From contig JAFSDP010000012.1 of NCBI GenBank assembly GCA_017436185.1, forward strand, positions 124,001 to 188,000: a DNA stretch of 64,000 nt, in the 5' to 3' direction. The first letter of the stretch is position 1; each line of letters begins with the position of its first letter. Made by a program: the position numbers and the translations under genes. A model generated the notes under the pieces. It did not search any database and was not told the DNA's origin. It saw nothing but the letters and a program-made list of their open reading frames with translations. The stretch is from Alistipes sp. GTDB lineage: Bacteria > Bacteroidota > Bacteroidia > Bacteroidales > Rikenellaceae. This document shows, in pieces, positions 50,390-59,928 of this stretch.

Positions 50390-52717
50390 ATGCGCCTTTG
50401 TCTGCTACTCTGTACGCTCTTTGCAACCCTTACGGCTGTTGCTCAAAGCGATACCCACCTAAAAGCCCTGCCGTTGGAGAATGTCACACTGCTCGATTCG
50501 CCCTTCAAGCGGGCCGAGCAACTCGATATTCGCTACCTCTTGACGCTCGATGCCGACCGCCTGTTGGCCCCCTACCGCAAGGAGGCGGGCCTTCCGCCCA
50601 AAGCCGAGAACTACCCGAATTGGGAGAATACGGGACTCGACGGCCACATTGGCGGCCACTACCTTTCAGCCCTTGCCCAGATGTATGCCTCGACAAAGAA
50701 CACTGAAATCGGCAAGCGGCTCAACTATATGCTCGACGAGTTGGAGCAGTGCCAATCCGACGACGGCTATCTCGGCGGTGTGCCCAACGGCCGCAAAATC
50801 TGGCAGGAGATTGCCTCGGGCGATATTCGTGCGGGGCGTTTCAATCTGAACGGTGGGTGGGTACCTTTGTACAATATCCACAAAATTTTTGCCGGTCTGC
50901 GTGATGCGTGGCACTACACCCACGACCGCCGTGCCCGACGGATGCTCATTGCCCTTACCGATTGGATGGAGCGCACAACACACAACCTGACTGATGAGCA
51001 GATGCAACAGATGCTCTACAGCGAACACGGCGGACTGAACGAGATTTTTGCCGATGTGGCGGCTCTGACAAACGACAAACGCTATCTGCGTCTGGCGCAT
51101 CGTTTTTCGGATAACGAACTGCTTAAGCCACTCTTGCGGGGCGAAGATCGCCTGACGGGTATGCACGCCAACACGCAGATTCCGAAGGTCATCGGCTACA
51201 AACGCATTGCCGAGGTGGAGGGGCTTACGGATTGGGTGCAGGCGGCCGAATACTTCTGGCAACAGGTGGTCGAACATCGCTCCATCTCGATTGGCGGAAA
51301 CAGCGTACGGGAGCATTTTCATCCTCACACCGATTTCTCGTCAATGCTCACCAGCGAGCAGGGACCCGAAACCTGCAACACCTACAATATGTTGCGTTTG
51401 AGCAAAATGCTCTACTGCACTTCGGACGAAGGTCGCTACATCGACTATTACGAACAGGCACTCTACAACCACATCCTTTCGAGCCAACACCCCGAGCAGG
51501 GTGGCCTGGTCTATTTCACACCGATGCGTGCAGGTCACTATCGGGTCTATTCGCAACCGCACACCTCGTTTTGGTGCTGCGTGGGGTCGGGTATGGAGAA
51601 CCACGCCCGCTATGGCGAGATGATCTATGCCGAACGCAAAGGGGAGCTGACCGTCAATCTCTTCATCCCCTCCGAAGTCCGATGGCAGGGCGGCCTCGTT
51701 CGTCAAACAACCGCCTTTCCCGAGGAAGAGGCCACAACCCTGACCCTCACACCCAAACGCAATGGAGCACGCTTTCGCCTGCGTGTGCGTATCCCGTCGT
51801 GGTGTAGGGTTGAGCAGATGCAACTGACCCTGAACGGCCAACCCATCGAAAAGCTCATCGAGGGCGACTACCTTCTGATTGACCGCCGTTGGCAGCGGGG
51901 AGATTGCATCAAGGTAACCCTTCCGATGGCATTGCGTGCGGTGGCGATGCCCGACCAATCGGCCAACTATTCGTTTATGTATGGCCCGATTGTCTTGGCC
52001 GCTTCGTTAGGCGAAGAGGAGCAAGAGGGGTTGTTTGCCGATGAGAGTCGTGGCGGACACATTGCCGCAGGCCCTCGACTTTCACTCGACCAAATGCCCT
52101 GTCTGGTGGGGGAGTCATACACGCTGCTCGACCACATTCGCCCGACCGACAAGCCGCTCACCTTCACCCTGCACGGCCTCTATCCCACCACCTACGAGGG
52201 GATGACGCTGCGACCGTTCCACCAACTCTACGCCTGCCGTTATATGGTCTATTGGCCGCTACGCAGTGCCGATGAGTTGGCCGCATTTCAAGCCGAATTA
52301 GCCGCCAAAGAGGCCTCGGCCGGCGCCCTGCAACAAGCTACGACCGATGTGGTCTATTGTGGAGAGCAACAACCCGAAAGCGACCACTTCATCACCTCGA
52401 CCGATGCCCTGACAGGTGACGACGAGGGGCGTCATTGGCGCCGCACCCGCACCTCGTTCAGTTACCGACTAAAGACCGCCAACGGTGCAGCCCGCCACCT
52501 GCGAATTGCCTACCGTGCCGAATTTTTGTTCGATGCCACGGTGCGCATCAACGGCAAAAAGGTGGCTACGTTGGTTGATACCGACGAGGGACGAGATGCG
52601 GTGGCAATGATCTCCATTCCGTCGGCGTTGCGTTCTCTCGATCGCTTAACCATCACCATCGAGCGAGCCGGACACCACACCACGCCCGCCATCTATGAGG
52701 TGCGATTGGTGCGCTGA
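50390..52717 (+). CDS. glycoside hydrolase GH127/GH146, beta-L-arabinofuranosidase
   Basis: A 775-residue secreted enzyme (signal MRLCLLLCTLFATLTAVAQ). Its alpha/alpha-barrel shows SEQGPETCNTYNML near residue 325 and FWCCVGSGMENHARYGE near 400: the ETC glutamate-cysteine and the adjacent CC give the zinc site of HypBA1-type enzymes (E338, C340, C417, C418 there), in which a zinc-held cysteine is the nucleophile. Beta-sandwich domains follow. It removes beta-L-arabinofuranose from plant arabinans or extensins; the length fits GH146 as well as GH127. No transporter pair is attached; an MFS gene converges from the right. Confidence 0.88.
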   Translation: MRLCLLLCTLFATLTAVAQSDTHLKALPLENVTLLDSPFKRAEQLDIRYLLTLDADRLLAPYRKEAGLPPKAENYPNWENTGLDGHIGGHYLSALAQMYASTKNTEIGKRLNYMLDELEQCQSDDGYLGGVPNGRKIWQEIASGDIRAGRFNLNGGWVPLYNIHKIFAGLRDAWHYTHDRRARRMLIALTDWMERTTHNLTDEQMQQMLYSEHGGLNEIFADVAALTNDKRYLRLAHRFSDNELLKPLLRGEDRLTGMHANTQIPKVIGYKRIAEVEGLTDWVQAAEYFWQQVVEHRSISIGGNSVREHFHPHTDFSSMLTSEQGPETCNTYNMLRLSKMLYCTSDEGRYIDYYEQALYNHILSSQHPEQGGLVYFTPMRAGHYRVYSQPHTSFWCCVGSGMENHARYGEMIYAERKGELTVNLFIPSEVRWQGGLVRQTTAFPEEEATTLTLTPKRNGARFRLRVRIPSWCRVEQMQLTLNGQPIEKLIEGDYLLIDRRWQRGDCIKVTLPMALRAVAMPDQSANYSFMYGPIVLAASLGEEEQEGLFADESRGGHIAAGPRLSLDQMPCLVGESYTLLDHIRPTDKPLTFTLHGLYPTTYEGMTLRPFHQLYACRYMVYWPLRSADELAAFQAELAAKEASAGALQQATTDVVYCGEQQPESDHFITSTDALTGDDEGRHWRRTRTSFSYRLKTANGAARHLRIAYRAEFLFDATVRINGKKVATLVDTDEGRDAVAMISIPSALRSLDRLTITIERAGHHTTPAIYEVRLVR

Positions 52718-52719
52718 CA

Positions 52720-53922
52720 CTACTGCACAAAATAGCGTTCATCCAACCCCAGCGCAAAGCCCTTACGATGGAACGAGGCGACAATAAAGAGCAGGGCAAC
52801 CAACAGAGCATTGAGCCGAAAACCCGCCGCCTCGCCGTGCAGGTGCAGCACCTCGTGCGTAGCAGAGAGCAACAGCGGAGCGATCAGCACAGCCAGGTAG
52901 TTCATCGCCATCACACACGAAAGGGCCAACGTAGCCTGATGGGGTGGGGCGATGGTGGCCGTTTTGTCGTAGATGATGGGCTGCATCACCCCATAGCCAA
53001 GCCCTGCCGAGATGGCACCCACCATCAGCAACACCTCGCTGTGGGCGTAACCCATCACCGCCAATCCGAAAGCGGTCAGCAACAGTGCCATCTGGTTGGT
53101 CGAGCTGCGCAGACGCCGTATAATGGGGTTTAAGACCAATCCGGGCAACATAATCGCCAAGAAGAAGGCTGCAATTAACCACCCCGAGAAGTGGGCGTTG
53201 ATGTGGTAGGCGGCCACAAGAAACGAACTATCGAAACTCACCACCAGCACGGCATAGGTAATAAAGAGGTAGAGGGCCATCATTGCCATCAGCCGTCGCC
53301 CATCAATTTGGCGTTGGCGCAGCTGCAAACTCTCGTTCGGCTCGGGCATCTCGGGTTGGTTGCGCAGGGACAGACACAACACCATCGAGATAGCCGGCAA
53401 GAGATAGACCAAGAAGGGGAGGTGCCAACTGCGGGTAGCCAGGTAGCTCGTCAAGAGGGTAGCCCCCACCAACGTAAGGTTGTTGATGGCCGAGGCGTAA
53501 CCGAGTTGTCGCACACGCCAATCGCCCGTAAAGTAGGCCGCCACCAACCCCGTAGAGAGCGGAATCACCATTCCTGCGCCAATGCCCATCACACAGCTCC
53601 ACACCAACAACGCTCGCAACGAGTGGGCGAACAGACACCCCACACCGCTCACGAGAAACAGCGCCAATCCTCCCATCAGAATCGGCCACCGTTCACGCCC
53701 CTCGGTCAGCTTACCTGCCAACAAGACAAAGGGGATAATCAAGAGGGAGGGCAGCGACGAAACGAGTTGCAGTTCCAGTTCGCTGCTGTGTGGAAAGATG
53801 GTGTGCAGGTCGTCCAGAATTGGCGAAATGGCCAATCCGGGCAACGAGGCAATGGCCGAGATGGACCAAATGGCCAAGAGGTGCCAGAGGGTGATCGTTC
53901 CCTTACCGGTCTGAATAGTCAT
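52720..53922 (-). CDS. MFS transporter
   Basis: A 400-residue inner-membrane protein with 12 hydrophobic helices and a cytosolic loop near the middle, the usual Major Facilitator layout. GKLTEGRERWPILMGG between helices 2 and 3 is the family's loop motif (G-x-L-x-D/E-R-x-G-R-K type), and the second half repeats the pattern. Start at ATG 53922 (MTIQTGKG); the frame runs on upstream to 54063 but without a signal. Substrate unknown. The gene ends 2 bp from the GH127 stop, tail to tail, with no terminator visible between them. Confidence 0.88.
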   Translation of the reverse strand: MTIQTGKGTITLWHLLAIWSISAIASLPGLAISPILDDLHTIFPHSSELELQLVSSLPSLLIIPFVLLAGKLTEGRERWPILMGGLALFLVSGVGCLFAHSLRALLVWSCVMGIGAGMVIPLSTGLVAAYFTGDWRVRQLGYASAINNLTLVGATLLTSYLATRSWHLPFLVYLLPAISMVLCLSLRNQPEMPEPNESLQLRQRQIDGRRLMAMMALYLFITYAVLVVSFDSSFLVAAYHINAHFSGWLIAAFFLAIMLPGLVLNPIIRRLRSSTNQMALLLTAFGLAVMGYAHSEVLLMVGAISAGLGYGVMQPIIYDKTATIAPPHQATLALSCVMAMNYLAVLIAPLLLSATHEVLHLHGEAAGFRLNALLVALLFIVASFHRKGFALGLDERYFVQ

Positions 53923-53978
53923 AGTGCTTCGGTTTTTCCTCCTCACTCTGCAACTTCTGCACCAAACCCACAAAAAAA

Positions 53979-54014
53979 GAGCAGCACCCTCGGTTGGGTA
54001 CTGCTCTAAAAATT
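53979..54014 (-). terminator. terminator after the FISUMP lipoprotein gene
   Basis: GAGCAGCACCC/GGGTACTGCTC hairpin (one mismatch) with, on the minus strand, T7. Confidence 0.85.
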
Positions 54015-54028
54015 GTCTCTCGGTCGGA

Positions 54029-55429
54029 CTACTTACGCTTGATGCAGCGCACCGACATCGCATTTGCTCCGCCCATCTTCAGGTCGTTTCTCAGACCGCT
54101 GTTGGTCGGCTGGGCCTTGTCTAACCAGAAGGCAAAGACACGACCGTCGCTCGTCCAGTTGTAACCCACCCAGGGCTGTGCCTCGTAGGCGGGATTACGG
54201 GTCAGCGACTCATCAAAGACGTTCTGCAACATCGCATCGGCATAGAGACGACGACCGGCAGCAAAGAAGAAGCCCTCCGACTCGCCCTTACGCAACGTCC
54301 AACCGTAGTTGTTCTCGTAGGTAGCACCATCGACCGTCAAATCCTCGACAATCTCAAAGCCCTCGAAAGCCTCGGCGGGAGCCACCTCCCAACCGTAGGG
54401 AGCGGGGCTGTTCACACCCTCCCACACCGAAGGCACGTTACCCGACTGCCAAGCGGCATCTTTGTTGGTCGTGGTGATGAAGTGAGTAGGGTTGGCATTG
54501 GTGTAGGCGTAGGTACCCGTCTCGCCGTTCGACTCGGCCAGGGTCAGGTGCACCGTATTGCTGTCGCCATCGAAAATCGTAAAGCTCGTACCCTTCGAAG
54601 CATTCCAGGTGGCAGGGCCCACGAAGGGGTCTTTGCGGCCCCACTGGTAGTAAAGGCCATACGAAGCCAAAATCTCGGCCTGGTCGCTATGGCCATTCTG
54701 CAACGCACCCAACTGACGATCCATCAGCAGGTAATCACCGCAATCAATGGCATCGGCCTCGGGATCGAAATTGGCAATCCAGATGTGCCAGCTCCACAAG
54801 AGGTTATCCTGCTCATCGAAGGCACCAATGACGGCATTGCCCTGCTTGATTTGAGTCTCGTCGCTCGACGAAGCATCCAAAAAGAAGCTGGCCGAGCCAT
54901 CCTCCTCCAGTGCCAGATAGCGCACCAGGCTCATCGAGGTCTGCCACAACACGGCCACACGCTTGGTGGGGATGCGGGTCTGACCGTCGCCCTTGAGCGA
55001 GGCATTGAAGCGGTAGTTGGCACCGGGCTTGTTGGCAATGTAGCAGTTGGCAGGCTCGTTGGTCCAATCCACCTCGGGGGTGTCGAGCGACACAAACAGA
55101 CTTGCCGACTTGTACTCATCGCCACGCTGACCACGCAGCACAATGTTACCCGACACGGCTACATCGTCACCGGCAGCGGCAGGAGCCTTGATGGTAATGG
55201 TACGGTTCTGCGTGCTGATGAGCGGATCCTCCCAGCCCTTGGGCATCGTGGTGAAGGTGAAGGTCTGGGCATCACTCGTAAAATGAACGGTGACCGTCTC
55301 GCCATAGGTCATAAAGACCGCCTCGCGATCGAAGGCAATCGAGCACTCGTCATCATCCGAGCTACAAGCTACCAGCACAACGGAGAGGAGCAACACTCCA
55401 CAAAATTTCAGTATCTCTTTCAGTTTCAT
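54029..55429 (-). CDS. FISUMP-type lipoprotein
   Basis: A 466-residue surface lipoprotein; signal ends LVACSS, lipid cysteine 22. The N-terminal 23-115 looks like a BACON/Ig-type beta domain, the middle a second sandwich. The end carries LLMDRQLGA near 240, WGRKDPFVG near 265, and finishes in AMSVRCIKRK, the pattern of the Fibrobacter-succinogenes-major-paralogous (FISUMP) domain common in Bacteroidales surface proteins. Likely function: binding or adhesion, unknown ligand. It is a single gene with its own promoter and terminator. Confidence 0.75.
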   Translation of the reverse strand: MKLKEILKFCGVLLLSVVLVACSSDDDECSIAFDREAVFMTYGETVTVHFTSDAQTFTFTTMPKGWEDPLISTQNRTITIKAPAAAGDDVAVSGNIVLRGQRGDEYKSASLFVSLDTPEVDWTNEPANCYIANKPGANYRFNASLKGDGQTRIPTKRVAVLWQTSMSLVRYLALEEDGSASFFLDASSSDETQIKQGNAVIGAFDEQDNLLWSWHIWIANFDPEADAIDCGDYLLMDRQLGALQNGHSDQAEILASYGLYYQWGRKDPFVGPATWNASKGTSFTIFDGDSNTVHLTLAESNGETGTYAYTNANPTHFITTTNKDAAWQSGNVPSVWEGVNSPAPYGWEVAPAEAFEGFEIVEDLTVDGATYENNYGWTLRKGESEGFFFAAGRRLYADAMLQNVFDESLTRNPAYEAQPWVGYNWTSDGRVFAFWLDKAQPTNSGLRNDLKMGGANAMSVRCIKRK

Positions 55430-55454
55430 ACGCTGTAATTTGCGAAAATCTGTG

Positions 55455-55462
55455 CAAAGATA
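55455..55462 (-). promoter_or_regulatory. promoter -7 box of the FISUMP lipoprotein gene
   Basis: Minus strand TATCTTTG, 25 bp before the start codon. Confidence 0.6.
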
Positions 55463-55558
55463 GGAAAAACGAAAGAACTTTCACCTTTTAAGGTGAATAA
55501 ATTTCCGCTCATCCCCATCGATTCGCCTTATTAACGCTGTAAGGGGCAAAAAAGTATG

Positions 55559-56839
55559 TTAGCGACAGAGAAATTCGACATAACTTTCGATGGCCTGTTG
55601 GCAGACGGGGCAGAAACTCTCGACCCCTCGGAAGCTGTTCATCAGGCACTGCACCGCAGGGCGATAGATGCCTTTGGCCGCATAGCCGCCACCCTCGAAA
55701 ACACCCACCTTATCACGATACTCCTCCGTTGCGGGGGTCGGGACGGGGGTCTCCTCGTCGATCATCGAAGCCCACGCCTTGTGTTTGAAATCGACGAGCG
55801 TCGTCAGATTCGGCTCCCAGGGCTCCAACCGTTTGTCGTACATCGTATCGTCGTAGGCCGTTGTGCCGACATACTCATCGCCCAACCCCATCAACAGGTG
55901 GCCGAACTCGTGGATGTAGATTTTTCCCGTAAAGCCCGGATTATGAGCCGCCGAAATGCCGTAGAAGTTGAAGATGCCGCCACCGCCATACTTCTGCGTG
56001 TTGGACAGCACATAGATGTACTCGTAGGGGACGTGGGCGGCCAAATCACGCAAATTCTGCTGGTCGGCCACCGTCTGATAACGCTCCGAATCGAAGGTGT
56101 AGAAGTTGGCCTTGCAGACCGTGTTGCGCCAAATATGCTCGCCCGGAATCGTCACGCCCGAATCGACCGAAGGGGCCCATACGGCTCGGATATTGAACTT
56201 CGTCTGCAACTTATCGTAGGGGGCATAGGCAAACATCGCCTCGGCAAAGACTTTACAGGCCTCCTCAAATTTTGCTCGCTCTTGGGCGCTATACCCTTCG
56301 GGCAACACCACAATATCGACCCGATGGTCGGGCGAGCCGTTATAGACCACATCAAAGGTTTCGTAGCGAGGCACAAACTGCTCGACAAAGTAGCTTTCGG
56401 GGTCGATGCGCTGCTCGTAGCGTTTCTCGAAACGACCCCGCTTGTCACGCCCATAGAACTCGATGCGGCAGGGGGCTTTGGGGTAGGGGAAGATGACCGA
56501 CTCGGGGTAGGAGCGGCTCACACGTTGCGCCTCCTCGGTATCTTGCCACTCGTTGAAGAGGGTGCAGTAGCCTCGTGAGTAGATCTCCCGCTCGGTGCGA
56601 AGATCCACGATGCGGAAGAGTTGATTTCCCAATCCCGTTGTATCGACTAACGACTGTTTCGAGCCGGCCCAATAGGGCTCGGCCTTCAGGCAATCGAAGG
56701 TGTAGTGTTCGGTTTGGTGGTCGCCGCCGTGGTAAAAATCGAAACGCATCGTGCGATCGAAGAAGAACTCGTCGAAGCGCACCTGTGCCGTTGCGCTGCC
56801 CACCACAAAGAGCAACGCCAAGCCAATGAGTTTTTTCAT
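55559..56839 (-). CDS. M64-family metallopeptidase (IgA peptidase-like)
   Basis: A 426-residue secreted protein; signal MKKLIGLALLFVVGSATAQ. The zinc site is HEFGHLLMGLGDEY near residue 305, an HExxH motif followed by the third ligand, as in M64 peptidases, some of which cut immunoglobulin A. Upstream it has an N-terminal sandwich domain (to about 150), then LPEGYSAQERAKFEEACK, which is typical of M64. C-terminal SFCPVCQQAIESY has a cysteine pair. The start is ATG 56839; a terminator of the floA operon sits directly before it. Host IgA as substrate cannot be shown from here. Confidence 0.88.
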   Translation of the reverse strand: MKKLIGLALLFVVGSATAQVRFDEFFFDRTMRFDFYHGGDHQTEHYTFDCLKAEPYWAGSKQSLVDTTGLGNQLFRIVDLRTEREIYSRGYCTLFNEWQDTEEAQRVSRSYPESVIFPYPKAPCRIEFYGRDKRGRFEKRYEQRIDPESYFVEQFVPRYETFDVVYNGSPDHRVDIVVLPEGYSAQERAKFEEACKVFAEAMFAYAPYDKLQTKFNIRAVWAPSVDSGVTIPGEHIWRNTVCKANFYTFDSERYQTVADQQNLRDLAAHVPYEYIYVLSNTQKYGGGGIFNFYGISAAHNPGFTGKIYIHEFGHLLMGLGDEYVGTTAYDDTMYDKRLEPWEPNLTTLVDFKHKAWASMIDEETPVPTPATEEYRDKVGVFEGGGYAAKGIYRPAVQCLMNSFRGVESFCPVCQQAIESYVEFLCR

Positions 56840-56852
56840 AGCATCCATCAAT

Positions 56853-56888
56853 AAAAAAAGCAAGGGTGGCCGCAACCAAGGGCCACCC
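56853..56888 (-). terminator. terminator of the nfeD-floA operon
   Basis: GGGTGGCC (56864-56871) pairs perfectly with GGCCACCC (56881-56888); on the minus strand T7 follows. It lies within 14 bp of the M64 start codon. Confidence 0.85.
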
Positions 56889-56906
56889 TCACAAAGCATC
56901 GAAAGT

Positions 56907-57872
56907 TTACTTCTTTTCGGGCTTGCCGATGGTCTCACGCATCTGCGTGTCGGCCATAATGTTCTTCATCTTGTAGTAATCCATAATTCCCAGATTACCA
57001 CTGCGGAACGCCTCGGCCATCGCCAGCGGCACCTCGGCCTCGGCCTCAATCACCTTGGCACGGGCATCCTGTGCCTTGGCCTTCATCTCCTGCTCCAGTG
57101 CTACGGCCATTGCACGACGCTCCTCGGCCTTGGCCTGGGCGATATTCTTATCGGCCTCGGCCTGGTCCATCTGCAGCTGGGCACCGATGTTCTTACCTAC
57201 GTCGATGTCGGCAATATCAATCGACAAAATCTCGAAGGCCGTACCTGCATCCAGACCCTTCTCCAACACCACACGCGAAATCGAATCGGGGTTCTCCAAC
57301 ACAATTTTGTGCGAAGCGGCCGAACCGATCGACGAAACGATACCCTCACCGACTCGGGCCAATACGGTCTCCTCACCGGCACCACCGACCAACTGTTTGA
57401 TGTTGGCACGCACCGTCACACGGGCCTTGGCAATGAGCTGAATACCATCCTTGGCCACCGCAGCCACGGGAGGGGTGTTGATCACCTTCGGATTTACCGA
57501 CATCTGCACCGCCTCGAAGACATCACGACCTGCCAAATCGATGGCCGTAGCCATTTTGAAGTCGAGCATAATGTTGGCCTTCTGGGCCGACACCAGGGCG
57601 TGAACAACATTCGTCACGTTACCCCCGGCCAGATAGTGGGCCTCCAACTCGTTGGGATCGAGGCTCAGACCCGCCTTCGTACTCTCGATCATCGACGAGA
57701 CGATAATCGAGGGCGGCACCTTACGCCAACGCATCAGAATGAGTTGCAGCAGGCTGATACGCACACCCGACACCAGGGCCGAGAACCACAGACCTACGGG
57801 GATAAAATAGAATACGATCCAGATGGCAACCAGCGCCACAAAGACCAACAGAGCAATAAATCCTGCATCCAT
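56907..57872 (-). CDS. floA: flotillin-like protein FloA
   Basis: A 321-residue membrane scaffold protein. One hydrophobic N-terminal segment (about 5-30), then a SPFH-type domain ([48 protein letters not shown]) and a long coiled coil with alternating Ala/Glu/Lys ([20 protein letters not shown]). This is the UPF0365/FloA family, linked to membrane microdomains. It follows nfeD by 12 bp, the usual nfeD-floA pairing, and ends in a strong terminator. Length is typical (about 330). Confidence 0.95.
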   Translation of the reverse strand: MDAGFIALLVFVALVAIWIVFYFIPVGLWFSALVSGVRISLLQLILMRWRKVPPSIIVSSMIESTKAGLSLDPNELEAHYLAGGNVTNVVHALVSAQKANIMLDFKMATAIDLAGRDVFEAVQMSVNPKVINTPPVAAVAKDGIQLIAKARVTVRANIKQLVGGAGEETVLARVGEGIVSSIGSAASHKIVLENPDSISRVVLEKGLDAGTAFEILSIDIADIDVGKNIGAQLQMDQAEADKNIAQAKAEERRAMAVALEQEMKAKAQDARAKVIEAEAEVPLAMAEAFRSGNLGIMDYYKMKNIMADTQMRETIGKPEKK

Positions 57873-57884
57873 AATGTTATCGTG

Positions 57885-58349
57885 TTATTTGGTTTGTTTC
57901 TTGACAATTACGTTGAAATTCTCGAAGCCGATGACCTCAATCGGGGTCTGGGCATCGATGTAGCTACCCGTTGTTTTGGCCTCATACTGGCGGTCGTTAA
58001 TCACCACCTTACCCATCGGAGCCAGACGCGAAAGAGCCACACCGCGATCGCCTACGACCAATTCATCCGACGGGGTGGGCATACTCGACGAGCGAATCTC
58101 CTGCTTGAGCGAAAAACGCTGCCACGTCTTGGCTCGAAGCGACAGGATGGTAGCCACCAACGACAATAGCAGAATCGCAACAATCACCACTACACCCGTC
58201 GTGGTGCCAAACTGGGCAAAACCGAGATAGATGGCCGCACCGTAGCAGACCAGCGACAGCAGGGCACCCACCGAGACACCCGGCAGAAGGACCAATTCGG
58301 TCACCAGAAACAGCACGCCAAAGAGGATTAAAAGTGCAATGTACCACAT
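57885..58349 (-). CDS. NfeD-like membrane protein
   Basis: A 154-residue protein with about three membrane helices (about 4-26, 30-50, 52-72) and a small C-terminal OB-like domain from about 85 (SELVVGDRGVALSRLAPMGKVVINDRQYEA), typical of NfeD1b. NfeD proteins work with flotillins and this one lies 12 bp before floA. Its 5' end has no clear promoter within the short gap to the SPOR-domain gene, so the three may be transcribed together. Confidence 0.92.
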   Translation of the reverse strand: MWYIALLILFGVLFLVTELVLLPGVSVGALLSLVCYGAAIYLGFAQFGTTTGVVVIVAILLLSLVATILSLRAKTWQRFSLKQEIRSSSMPTPSDELVVGDRGVALSRLAPMGKVVINDRQYEAKTTGSYIDAQTPIEVIGFENFNVIVKKQTK

Positions 58350-58372
58350 AACGTATTCGATTGAGTTTTAGG

Positions 58373-59920
58373 TTATTCGTTGCTTACAGTCTGTTCAACT
58401 TCCACGATGCGCACATCCAGCGCAGGCTCGGCACTGCGAATCGAAGCGGCCACCTGATCGGCCACAGCCTTATCGGCAAACTGACCTACGATGAAACGTT
58501 CGCCCGCACGCGAAAGTTGCACCTCGGGAGCCTCCGTCTTCATCACCTCACGCACGGCATCGGGCAAGGACTGTGCACCGCTGATTTCGATGCGGTAGCC
58601 GCCCGGCACGGTCGGCATCGGCTCCTCCGAGAGGTTACGGTATTGGCCATCAATCCAGACCACAATCTGGGGCTTCAAGAAACCACGCTTCTTGAGTAGC
58701 AGACGCCCCTCTTCGGCCTCGGCCATCGTGGCAAAACCACCAATGAAGTAACGCCAACGATTATCCTCGGTACGCACATACGAAACGGGGAAAGCCCCAC
58801 GGAAGGTCGAGACGGGACGTTTCGTCGAGAAGGTGCCCACCGTCAGGCGGTAAATCGTACCGCGCTGATAGATGGTCGTCTCGGGAATGGGGTTTTGTGC
58901 CGTATAGTGGGGTCGTGACGAGAACTGAATCGAGTCGTACTGCAAGAACAGTCGCTCCTTGATCTCCACACGGGGCAGGGCAAACTGAATGGTCGAGAGC
59001 TGCTGTTCGACACCGGCCAACGAGTCGGCAGCCGCCTTCAAATCGAGCGTCGAAGCGACGGCTCGCTCATACTCGACCAAGGCTCGTTTGCGAAGGAAGT
59101 AATCGACCAACTCGTCCGAAGCGGTCTGACCACTCAACGAGGCCACCTCACGAGCCGCCGCCGAATAACGCTCCGTCTGGCGGTCGAGTTGCTCCTCTTT
59201 GCGCAGTGCCTCCATCATATAGTCGTAGGCGTAGCTCTTATTGTCGTAGATGTAGTTCCACTTCTCGCCCAACGCACGGGAAAGCGAGTCGCTCTGGGCC
59301 TCAACACGACGGAAACGAGCCTCAATATCGAGTGCCTCCTGCTCGGTTGCTGCAGCGGTGTAAAGCGAATCCAACTCACCGAGTGCCAAATAGTTACCTA
59401 AATAGCGATTGACCAAATCCACCGCCTCCATTTCGCCACGCTGGGCACGCATCAGGGCCACATAGTCGGTCGATGTCAGGAGTTGACGGAAGGTGCTGTT
59501 CTGCACCAGGTTGCGACGCTGCAACGAGTCGGGCACCACCCGATTGGGCTTTTGGGTGGGGTGCGTAATGGTGGAGTTCAGGTTCGACAGGACCCAATCC
59601 TGCTCGATGGTGTTGATGCGGTCGATGATACGCCCCTTGGTGTTGCGCACCTCGAAAATCTCGTTCTCGGCCTGCATAATCAACTCGGCATACTTGGCAC
59701 GGTTTTGCGGATCTTGGCGCAGTTGGTTTCTCACGCCCACAACGGCCGTGGCAATCGAGTCCTCACGCTGCTGCAGCAGGGCATCCTCCCGAAGCAGCGA
59801 CATATACTCCTCGTTCTGCTCCAGGCCTGCAATGCGGGCCTCGACAGGGGTCGGAAGTTCCTGCGCCGCAACGGCAGCCGAAATCAATAGAAAGGTCAGG
59901 GTTATGTAGATTTTTCGCAT
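58373..59920 (-). CDS. SPOR-domain periplasmic protein
   Basis: A 515-residue exported protein (signal to residue 20, AAVAAQ). Residues about 40-330 form long charged helices with coiled-coil character (EQNEEYMSLLREDALLQQRED, EALRKEEQLDRQTERY). The C-terminal region shows two SPOR-like repeats: YRLTVGTFSTKRPVSTFRG around 365, and RFIVGQFADKAVADQVAASI near 490, which bind denuded peptidoglycan glycan strands in other proteins. A cell-division or envelope role is inferred. It is 8 bp after trkH and 23 bp before nfeD, in a long same-strand run. Confidence 0.75.
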   Translation of the reverse strand: MRKIYITLTFLLISAAVAAQELPTPVEARIAGLEQNEEYMSLLREDALLQQREDSIATAVVGVRNQLRQDPQNRAKYAELIMQAENEIFEVRNTKGRIIDRINTIEQDWVLSNLNSTITHPTQKPNRVVPDSLQRRNLVQNSTFRQLLTSTDYVALMRAQRGEMEAVDLVNRYLGNYLALGELDSLYTAAATEQEALDIEARFRRVEAQSDSLSRALGEKWNYIYDNKSYAYDYMMEALRKEEQLDRQTERYSAAAREVASLSGQTASDELVDYFLRKRALVEYERAVASTLDLKAAADSLAGVEQQLSTIQFALPRVEIKERLFLQYDSIQFSSRPHYTAQNPIPETTIYQRGTIYRLTVGTFSTKRPVSTFRGAFPVSYVRTEDNRWRYFIGGFATMAEAEEGRLLLKKRGFLKPQIVVWIDGQYRNLSEEPMPTVPGGYRIEISGAQSLPDAVREVMKTEAPEVQLSRAGERFIVGQFADKAVADQVAASIRSAEPALDVRIVEVEQTVSNE

Positions 59921-59928
59921 AGCTTGCC